Shown piece by piece: positions 23,335-30,763 of a stretch of 64,000 nucleotides of DNA. The notes beneath the pieces are model-generated. The model was not told the origin of the DNA, searched no databases, and worked only from the letters and a program-made list of their open reading frames with translations. Position 1 is the first letter of the stretch; each line of letters opens with the position of its first letter. A program made the translations under genes and the position numbers. The stretch comes from an uncultured Oscillibacter sp. (lineage in GTDB: Bacteria > Bacillota > Clostridia > Oscillospirales > Oscillospiraceae): assembly GCA_900544615.1 (NCBI GenBank), contig UQVS01000002.1:1-64000 (forward strand), given 5' to 3'.

Positions 23335-24021
23335 ATGTTAAAACCAGTTAATCACAACAGTGCAAGCAGTCAAATCTATGAACAGCTTCTGCATTATATC
23401 ATCTCCGGAGAGTGGCCGGTAGGAACTCGCCTTCCCTCGGAAAAAGATTTGGCGGAGCAGTTTGGCGTAAGCCGTGTCCCTATTCGGGAAGCCCTCCAGC
23501 GCCTGCGTGCTATTGGGGTTGTACGTTCTCTCCAAGGCAGTGGATCCTTTGTGTGCGGGAATTCTCCTTTGGAGGCGATGGAAACCATTTTGTCCTGCAA
23601 CGCTGTTTCTCATGAACAGATCGTGGACTTGTTGGAGTTCCGAAAGATTTTTGAGCCATACTGTGTGCATAAGGTGGCAGAAACCGCCACCAATCAGCAG
23701 CTATTTGAATTGGAGAAGTACGCTCCGTCCTTGGAAAGCATCAAAGATCAAAACGATATTCGAACCGTGACCTTTGAAATGGATATAGCATTTCATCGCA
23801 ACATTGTTCTCCTGACCAATAATTCTCTGTTTATTTCCCTTTATGAAGTAATCAGCAACCTTCGCCTGAGCCATATTGAGTATTTTGTAGGACTGCGCAT
23901 GGACCATGAACGCATTTTGGAAGAACATCATGAGATTTATCGTGCATTGATTTGTAGGGATGCCCAATTGGCAGAAAAACTGATGTACGATCATTTGACC
24001 CGTGTTTCCAACTTCATGTAA
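23335..24021 (+). CDS. FadR-type GntR transcriptional regulator
   Basis: A 228-residue regulator. The N-terminal winged helix spans about 8-75 (SSQIYEQLLHYIISGEWPVG, LPSEKDLAEQFGVSRVPIRE, LQGSGSFV); the C-terminal all-helical FCD domain spans about 95-220 with metal and ligand residues in EFRKIFEP, MDIAFHRNI and EEHHEIYRAL. FCD regulators usually respond to organic acids or sugar acids, consistent with control of the divergent transaldolase-TRAP operon. AGGAGAGG precedes the ATG. Its long leader contains IS-derived sequence, so expression may have been altered by that insertion. Confidence 0.9.
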   Translation: MLKPVNHNSASSQIYEQLLHYIISGEWPVGTRLPSEKDLAEQFGVSRVPIREALQRLRAIGVVRSLQGSGSFVCGNSPLEAMETILSCNAVSHEQIVDLLEFRKIFEPYCVHKVAETATNQQLFELEKYAPSLESIKDQNDIRTVTFEMDIAFHRNIVLLTNNSLFISLYEVISNLRLSHIEYFVGLRMDHERILEEHHEIYRALICRDAQLAEKLMYDHLTRVSNFM

Positions 24022-24083
24022 TCTTTGTATAATTTTTCTTTGCAAGTTACTTCTAAAAGAAGCTCCGCTTTCTATATTATATG

Positions 24084-24118
24084 AGGGATTCCAAGCTTCA
24101 ATCATGGCTGGAATCCCT
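24084..24118 (+). terminator. Terminator-like hairpin after gntR
   Basis: A 10-bp stem AGGGATTCCA/TGGAATCCCT (24084-24093 with 24109-24118) with a longer pairing inside the loop. A CTCTTTTT tract follows after 12 bases. Immediately beyond, at about 24137-24150, GAGTTTTGCTCAT resembles the IS end repeats of this region. Confidence 0.55.
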
Positions 24119-24178
24119 TGTAGTTACTACTCTTTTTGAGTTTTGCTCATGGCTATTACTAATAATTACATAGGGGTT

Positions 24179-24355
24179 ATGGCAAAGATTTACCTTATCC
24201 GCCATTGCAAATCCGAGGGCGGTGCCTGCAGCCGCGCGCAAGTGCAGACTGATGTGCTGGTTACGGGACAGCGGAAGACATTGCCAACGCTGTCCTCTTC
24301 TATGCCAGTGACCTCTCAGATTATATGAATGTCAACGGCGGACTGTACATGTGAG
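24179..24355 (+). pseudogene. Histidine phosphatase fragment joined to an SDR C-terminal fragment
   Basis: Bases 24179-24262 encode MAKIYLIRHCKSEGGACSRA and a few more residues, the RH-motif N-terminus of a phosphoglycerate-mutase-like histidine phosphatase. From about 24266, in another frame, the DNA encodes AEDIANAVLFYASDLSDYMN then VNGG, the C-terminal end of a short-chain dehydrogenase, to a TGA at 24353-24355. Neither part is complete, so this is a junction of two deleted genes. Confidence 0.7.
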
Positions 24356-24423
24356 ATAACACCGGCAGTTGTACCGTTATTCAACGCTGAAGAACGAAAG
24401 CCTCTGGAACAGGGACGAGGAGA

Positions 24424-25192
24424 ATGTTTGTGGAGAATATGGTCCGGGCAACATTGATCTCTAATGCCGGTCTTTTGCTGGAATATAGGGAAGTGAAGCT
24501 TTTGGTGGATGCCATCTACCATACCACAGATCCCTTCAGCCCCCCCCGCCAGCCGCGTGGTCCGCAATGCTGGCCGGAGAGCCCCCTTTTGACGGTGTGG
24601 ATACGTTGCTGTTTACCCACGGTCATCCGGATCACTTTTCCCCGGAGCGCCTGATGCAGTACCTTCGGTATCGTACGGTCAGACAGGTAGTGCTTCCTGT
24701 TATGGAGCCCCAGCATTGGGAAATCCTGCAGCCATTCTTGGAAGAGCGGAGAATCCAGTGGACTCTGCTTACAGCACGGATGCAGACGGCGGACTTTCAA
24801 ATTCCGGGAGGGACCGTTATTCGACCCTATTTTACCCGGCATATTGATAAAGCCTTTTGGAATATGCCGCATGGCTGCTATTTGATCTCCTTCGGCGAAA
24901 AACATGTCTTGCTGACAGCTGATGTGGATTATACAATAGAAACCTTTGAACAGATTTCGTGTGTTCACATAAATGCGGCGTTTGTTAATCCACTCTTTTT
25001 CAATGCACTTCGAACCGGAACATTTTTAAGGGCACACTGCAGCCAGATCTTCTCTGCGTCTATCATATCCCTTTTCAGGAGGATGACCGGTGGCAAATTT
25101 GCTCGATGCTATCGCACAATTTGCACCGGTGGAATCAAGAGCAAGGGAAGGTTGCCATCTTGAGTGGGCCGTACCAATATGTGGAATTTTAG
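24424..25192 (+). pseudogene. Metallo-beta-lactamase-fold hydrolase, frameshifted
   Basis: The frame begins MFVENMVRATLISNAGLLLE and is lost at an eight-C tract (24540-24547). Homologous sequence continues one frame over with LAGEPPFDGVDTLLFTHGHP, DHFSPERLMQYLRY and FGEKHVLLTADVDY; the zinc motif THGHPDH is intact. A second shift near 25025 moves the C-terminus to the frame ending GPYQYVEF at 25190-25192. With two shifts it is almost certainly inactive. It sits among other decayed genes. Confidence 0.75.
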
Positions 25193-25211
25193 CGGCAGGA
25201 GCGAACATTAT

Positions 25212-25493
25212 GAATCATCCGGTATTTTACTTGAAAACGGGTTCTCAGAACCCATAAGAATTCGTCCTAACGCACCGCGTGGAGGGAGACTATCTAATCC
25301 TTTGGCAGAATGACAATACCATCGTCATCGGGCAAAATCAAAATAGCGAAGAGGAAATCAACCGCAGCTTTGTAGAAGCACATCAGATTCATGTGGTTCG
25401 AAGATCTACCGGCGGAGGCGCTGTGTATCATGATCTTGGGAATTTAAACTATTCCTTCATCACCGATGCCGGGGAGGATATTAGGAAACGGCG
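25212..25493 (+). pseudogene. lplA: Lipoate-protein ligase A, truncated
   Basis: The fragment begins MNHPVFYLKTGSQNP. After a small internal deletion and frame change it continues THRVEGDYLILWQNDNTIVI, the ligase loop VRRSTGGGAVYHDLGNLNYS and FITDAGE. Homology stops near 25475, where the sequence joins the 3' end of the glycyl radical enzyme gene. About two-thirds of a normal ligase is missing. The E2 protein encoded 2.5 kb away needs lipoylation, so this was probably the dedicated ligase; lipoate must now be attached by another enzyme. Confidence 0.8.
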
Positions 25494-25504
25494 ATGGAGA
25501 CACC

Positions 25505-27631
25505 CTAACCGGCCATCCGAACCACCAGACTGCGGTAAGAATCCGGATCCTTCCGCGCCGCCAACAACACGGAATTATCCACAATATTGAACTGCCAATG
25601 GAAGCAGCCCTGAGCCGCAAACGCCCGTAGCAGTTGCTCTGCAAGACATCCATCTGGCGTGGCTCCGCAGGCGTTGCCCAACCCACCTGCGCACTGACAG
25701 AATAAAGTGCTGGCCAGAATTGCCCCTTGGAATTTTCGAACCGCTCCAACTGATTTGCAAACATGTCCGTAATTTCAACAGCCAGTATGTCAACACGGTC
25801 AACATCGTTTCCAAATTTTGGAATACGGTTTAAAATGAATTGCCGCAGTGGCTCTCGATCCCGGAAGTTATCCTTCAGAATCCGAGCAAACTCATTCAGT
25901 GTCAATCTTTGGCCTCGGTATACCAACTGCCGGACGGCCTCCAAAGAATCCACTACCGTTGCCGTGCCGACAGCAACCAATCCAGTTGTATTATAGTGCG
26001 CTCCGCCATTCGTACAGTCACGCCCGTTGGCAACGCAATCGTCCCAAAACAGACTGACAAAAGGAAGAGGCAAAAGCTCCTTATGAATTCCATCTGTGAT
26101 ATTCGTCTCTTCAACCTGTAGGGCGATCCCCTGTTGGAAATAGCTGTAGAAGCGATTCATCAATTGCCGAAAAGATTTCGGCTCTGCATCGTCTGGGTGG
26201 AACATGGAGACGCCAGATTTCGGGTCCGTTCCGTTTCCCAGAGTCAACTCTAAAACTTTCGGCAAGTTGATATAGCCGCCATTGCACCGCGCCCAATGGC
26301 CATGCACAGAGATTTCATCACAACCTACAGCGATATAGTCCCGTGCCTCCTGAAGAGGAATGCCGCAGGTGCTGAATGATGACTGCATCATTCAGCACCT
26401 GCGGCATTCCATTTCCACAAGCAATGCTGCCAACTGCATGATCCAAAAACTCCTGAGGTGTCCCCGCGTGTAGTCGTATTGTAAAATTGGGCTGATGCAG
26501 TTGGATATGTCTGTTTGCATTTAGACAGAGGTAAGACAGAAGATTTGTGCAGTCATGACCGCCGCGGTCAACCCCTCCTACTTCAATATTCTGCCCTGCC
26601 ACATAATAGCCCGCGTTGACCTCGGCCGCGTCTCTGCTGTCCACCCGCAGAATCTCGCAGAATTTTAGCCAGAGCAGGTCAAGGAGTTCTTGCGCCTGTT
26701 CCAATGTGATCGTGCCTGCTGCCAAATCCGCTTTCAGATAGGGCCAGCAATACTGGTCCAACCGTCCGAGGCTGATAGAGAATCCGTTTGATTCGATCTG
26801 AGGAATCAACTGCATTAGCCAAACCATCTGCAATGCTTCATGGAAAGATGACGCAGGCTGCGCAGGCACGCGGGCCAGGACGCGGCTAATTGCGGTCAAT
26901 TCCACCTTTCTGCACGGATCCTTCTCCTGCACGGCCATTTTCTTCTCCAGTCTGCGGTAGCGCTCCGCAAAAACAAGCACACCGACACAAACCTCTTCCT
27001 CGGCATCATAAAAAGCCAATTTTCCATCATACGCGGGATCAGATCGGTTTAGTGTATCCCGTTGTTTTCTCACCCTTTCCAACATTCCGTTAATTCCAAA
27101 TTGAAGCAGTTGCTGATAATTCATTGCCACATGCGCAAAACCGCTCCCCTCATGAGGATCAGACAACAGTCCGCAGACGTAGGCGTTCTGAATTGCCGCT
27201 GTTCTCTGCCTCATCAAATAATCGTGCGGTGTATTCCCTTTCCAAAACGGAGCAATTTCCAACAGGCTCGCCCGTACCTCTGGTCTAACTCGTAGCCGAT
27301 TGTACTTCCGGGTTTCAAACTGGTCGATCTCATCCGTAAAATTGATATTCACTTCCGGAAATACCTCCGCAGAGCGTGGACGAGAAGCTGAGTGTCCAAC
27401 GATGACCTCCTGGGGCTGAATGAAGATTGGGAGTTCTTCCAATGTCCTGCACAAAGCCTTTGCTCTCAGCAAAATCGTGGGACATCTCCCGGACAGGTTT
27501 CGGTACACCTCTGTATAAATAATGGCTCTCTGACAGCACATTTCTGGATTCTCTTCCAAAAACATCTCTTTTGCTTTAATAACCCGTTCTGTTGGCTTTG
27601 CGGGGAGCCTATTGATGTCAAAATCAGCCAT
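25505..27631 (-). pseudogene. Glycyl radical enzyme (pyruvate formate-lyase/dehydratase family), frameshifted and truncated
   Basis: It starts MADFDINRLPAKPTERVIKA at 27631 and runs intact for about 415 residues with PFL-domain motifs (PQEVIVGHSASRPRSAEVFP, NGMPQVLND). Frame is lost near 26375, inside a perfect 24-bp inverted repeat (26357-26380/26387-26410). It resumes with GIPLQEARDYIAVGCDEISV, containing the thiyl-radical Cys. Further shifts occur near 25650. The end reads HWQFNIVDNSVLLAARKDPD and then VVRMAG with a TAG directly after the glycine, so the radical-site loop is cut off where it joins the lplA remnant. No activating enzyme is adjacent. The ancestral substrate cannot be read. 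Confidence 0.85.
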
Positions 27632-27937
27632 TTTTCAGATAGATCCTTTCCTTTTTCGAGTCACCAAAACTAAAACCACAGGCAACATACATTAAAACCA
27701 TGCGCTTTTGAAATATAACGTTTTTTGTTATGATTGTTTTAACATCCGCATTTGCTGCTGTCAAGGTAAAATGCAAGCCTCACCCCACAAATGCTCCCTT
27801 TTGCGCTGGCTATATTGCACAATCTGCACCATGGATATACAGATGCTTGTCAGAAAATTAACCATATTGTCTTGCTCTTAACATAAAATTGACCTCGTCT
27901 TATTTTATCATAAATGAAGTGTTTTTTCAAAATCATC
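27632..27937. other. AT-rich intergenic region, no gene seen
   Basis: This separates the decayed glycyl radical enzyme from the 2-oxoacid dehydrogenase operon. Only short inverted segments such as AACGTTTTTTGTT near 27717 are present. AAGGAAAGGAT before 27631 is the likely old ribosome site of the glycyl radical enzyme. Confidence 0.5.
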
Positions 27938-28033
27938 TTGACACGCTCAATGTATGTTGTTATAATCATGTCAAAAATATGATATATAACAAATTCTAAA
28001 CGGAATATATATCATCATAAATCATAACAACAT
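27938..28033 (+). promoter_or_regulatory. Consensus promoter with nested operator-like dyads
   Basis: -35 TTGACA (27938-27943), 17-bp spacer, -10 TATAAT (27961-27966), a perfect consensus. An inner dyad ATGATATATA/TATATATCAT (27979-27988, 28006-28015) lies just downstream of the start point. An outer dyad ATGTTGTTAT/ATAACAACAT (27954-27963, 28024-28033) overlaps the -10 at one end and abuts the ribosome site at the other. Such a strong core promoter flanked by symmetrical sites implies tight repression. Confidence 0.75.
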
Positions 28034-28048
28034 GTGGAGGGTGCAAAC

Positions 28049-29350
28049 ATGGCAACAGTAGTTATCATGCCCCGGCAGGGACAATCCGTGGAAAGCTGCG
28101 TCATTACCAGCTGGGCCAAAAAGGTTGGGGACCCGGTTCATACCGGCGAGACCCTATTTAGTTACGAAACTGACAAAGCCGCCTTCGATGAGGAGGCCAA
28201 AGTAGACGGCACACTGCTTGCAGTATTTTATCAGGAGCAGGACGACGTGCCTTGCCTTTCTGAAGTGGCGGTGATCGGCACCCCCGGAGAGGATATCTCC
28301 GCTTTCGGTCCTCATGCAGATGTGTCGCCCGCTGCGCCGGAAACGGCACAGGCAGCTACTCCCGCGGTGGCAGCCGCGCCCATGGCCGTACAACTCACTG
28401 CTCCCACAGCGGCTGCTGGTGTATCCCCTCGGGCTAGAGTGGCCGCAGAGCGGCTCCATGTGGATTTGACCGGTGTGACCCCCACTGGTCCTCATGGCCG
28501 TATTCTGGAGCGGGATGTGCTGGCAGCCGGCCGCAGTACCTCTGCCGCAGTGGCAGCCGGTTCTACAGCTGGTATACCGGGAACTGGGTTAGGCGGCCGG
28601 GTCACGCTGGCCGATCAGCAGGCTCCTGCCGCCGTCGCGTCCGAGACATCCTCCGTCCTGGGATATCACGATGAAAAGATCTCCCACATGCGGAAGATCA
28701 TTGCGGATTCCATGCACAATTCTCTGGCTACCATGGCGCAGCTCACCCATCATAGTTCCTTTGATGCCAGCAGCATTATCGCATACCGCAAGGAATTGAA
28801 AGCCGCCGAATCTCTGGAGCTTCCCGGCATTACCTATAATGATTTGATCCTCTATGCAGTCTCCCGTGTTTTGAAGCATCATCCTGTTCTGAATGCCCAC
28901 TGGATGGATGATAAGATCCGTTACTTTGACCACGTTCACCTGGGCATGGCGGTGGATACGCCGAGAGGGCTGCTGGTTCCCACGATTTTCAATGCGGATA
29001 CCAAGTCCCTGGCGGAAATCGCCAAAGAAACCAAAGAATTGGCTGCTGCCGCCCAGGGAGGTTCCATTAGTCCAGACCTGTTGAGCGGTGCCACCTTCAC
29101 GGTATCCAATCTGGGAACACTGGATATCGAGATGTTCACCCCTGTGATCAATCCCCCCCAAACCGGCATTCTGGGCGTTGACTGCATGGTGGACCGGGTC
29201 CGTATGGCCGACGGGAACATCTCCGTTTATCCCGCCATGGGTCTCTCCCTGACCTATGACCACCGAGCCATGGATGGCGCACCGGCCTCTCGCTTCCTGA
29301 AAGAGCTGAAAACAGTTCTGGAACATTTTTCCGCACTGCTGGCGGAGTGA
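28049..29350 (+). CDS. 2-oxoacid dehydrogenase complex E2 (dihydrolipoamide acyltransferase)
   Basis: A 433-residue acyltransferase core of a pyruvate/acetoin/branched-chain-type dehydrogenase. The lipoyl domain spans 1-80 with Lys43 in ETDKAAFDEEA as the lipoylation site. An Ala/Pro-rich linker (about 85-125) precedes a peripheral subunit-binding domain (SPRARVAAERLHVDLTGVTP). The catalytic domain follows with ISHMRKIIADSM and the active site YDHRAMDGAPASRF near the C-terminus. The ATG at 28049 has GGAGGG upstream; a GTG five codons earlier lies within the ribosome site. It is the first gene of a three-gene operon. Confidence 0.93.
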   Translation: MATVVIMPRQGQSVESCVITSWAKKVGDPVHTGETLFSYETDKAAFDEEAKVDGTLLAVFYQEQDDVPCLSEVAVIGTPGEDISAFGPHADVSPAAPETAQAATPAVAAAPMAVQLTAPTAAAGVSPRARVAAERLHVDLTGVTPTGPHGRILERDVLAAGRSTSAAVAAGSTAGIPGTGLGGRVTLADQQAPAAVASETSSVLGYHDEKISHMRKIIADSMHNSLATMAQLTHHSSFDASSIIAYRKELKAAESLELPGITYNDLILYAVSRVLKHHPVLNAHWMDDKIRYFDHVHLGMAVDTPRGLLVPTIFNADTKSLAEIAKETKELAAAAQGGSISPDLLSGATFTVSNLGTLDIEMFTPVINPPQTGILGVDCMVDRVRMADGNISVYPAMGLSLTYDHRAMDGAPASRFLKELKTVLEHFSALLAE

Positions 29351-29367
29351 ATTAAGGAGTGCATAGG

Positions 29368-30732
29368 ATGGAATATGATATTATTGTTTTAGGCGGCGGC
29401 CCCGGCGGATATCTGGCCGCTGAGCGGGCGGGACAGGCCCAAAAAAAGGTTCTGTGCATCGAAGAGGCCCATTTGGGCGGCACCTGTCTTAATGAGGGCT
29501 GCATCCCTACCAAAACCCTGCTGTATAGCGGCAAACTGTATGCCCATGCCAAGCACAGTCAGGCCTACGGTGTCCATGCCAAAGATGTTACACTGGATCA
29601 CAGCGCCGTTATTGACCGAAAAGAGCAGGTGATCCGCACGCTGGTGGGCGGTGTGGGCGCTACACTGAAAGCCTGTCATGTGGATGTTGTGGACGCAAAA
29701 GGCGTCATCACCGGCCGCACCGCCGATGGCTGTACTGTTGAAGCCGGCGGTCAAACCTATACAGCCAAGAATCTCATTATTGCTACTGGGTCTTCCTGCG
29801 CCGTTCCTCCCATTCCCGGCTTGAAGGAAGGGCTTGCCTCCGGCTTCGTGCTGACTAACCGGGAAATGTTGGCACTGCGGGAACTTCCTCAGCATCTGGT
29901 AGTGCTTGGCGGCGGTGTCATCGGTCTGGAAATGGCAACTTATTACGCCATGGCAGATGTAGACACGACGGTCGTAGAAATGCAGGATCATATCGGCGGC
30001 CCCAGTGACCGTGACATGGTGAAAATTCTTCAGAAAAACTGTGAGGCAGAGGGCATGCACTTCCTGCTGAACGCCAAGGTTACAGAGATCCGGGAGGGCT
30101 CCGTTATCTATGAGCAAGGAGGAAAAACCTGCACACTCCCTGCTGATAAGGTGCTTTTGTCCATTGGCCGTAAACCCAACACCGCAGGCATTGGCCTTGA
30201 AAATGTCGGTGTGCTGACAGAGCGGGGGGCCATTGTTACAGACGAGCGGATGCAGACCAATGTGCCTGGTATCTATGCCGTAGGCGATGCCAATGGCAAA
30301 GCCATGCTGGCCCATACCGCATACCGGGAAGCGGAGGTCGCTGTCAACAATATTCTCGGAAAACGCGACCGAATGCGCTATCAGACGATTCCCAGCGTCC
30401 TATATACAGTGCCGGAGCTCAGCAGCGTAGGTGAGACAGAGGAATCCGCCAAAGCGAAGGGCTACGATGTTAAGGTTGTCAAGCTGCCTATGAGCTACAG
30501 CGGCCGCTATGTGGCGGAAAACCAAGGTGGCAACGGCATCTGCAAGCTGGTCTTCGATAAACGTACAAAGACTCTGCTGGGTGCTCAGGTGCTGGCAAAT
30601 TACTCGTCTGAGTTCATCATTGCTGCAGGCATCTGTATGGAGCTGGAGTTGACTGTGGCGGATATGAAAGAAATTGTGTTCCCGCATCCCACTGTGGCGG
30701 AGATCCTGCGGGAAGCCATCTGCAAATATTGA
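29368..30732 (+). CDS. lpdA: Dihydrolipoyl dehydrogenase (E3)
   Basis: A 454-residue FAD flavoprotein that reoxidises the dihydrolipoyl arm of E2 with NAD+. The FAD-binding GGGPGGYLAAERAG is at 9-22, the redox-active disulfide Cys40-Cys45 in GGTCLNEGCIPTK, the NAD Rossmann motif VLGGGVIGLEMATYY, the second FAD motif GIYAVGDANGKAMLAH and the C-terminal catalytic HPTVAEILRE. AAGGAG lies ten bases before the ATG at 29368. It is 17 bp after the E2 gene, so they are cotranscribed. Confidence 0.95.
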   Translation: MEYDIIVLGGGPGGYLAAERAGQAQKKVLCIEEAHLGGTCLNEGCIPTKTLLYSGKLYAHAKHSQAYGVHAKDVTLDHSAVIDRKEQVIRTLVGGVGATLKACHVDVVDAKGVITGRTADGCTVEAGGQTYTAKNLIIATGSSCAVPPIPGLKEGLASGFVLTNREMLALRELPQHLVVLGGGVIGLEMATYYAMADVDTTVVEMQDHIGGPSDRDMVKILQKNCEAEGMHFLLNAKVTEIREGSVIYEQGGKTCTLPADKVLLSIGRKPNTAGIGLENVGVLTERGAIVTDERMQTNVPGIYAVGDANGKAMLAHTAYREAEVAVNNILGKRDRMRYQTIPSVLYTVPELSSVGETEESAKAKGYDVKVVKLPMSYSGRYVAENQGGNGICKLVFDKRTKTLLGAQVLANYSSEFIIAAGICMELELTVADMKEIVFPHPTVAEILREAICKY

Positions 30733-30763
30733 GCCGGCATAACGGCAGAAGGAGAGCTGAAAG

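Noticed and set aside
24540..24547. Phase-variable poly-C switch in the MBL hydrolase
   Set aside because: A second, unrelated frameshift near 25025 and the surrounding gene decay mean slippage at the C-tract alone would not restore a full protein.
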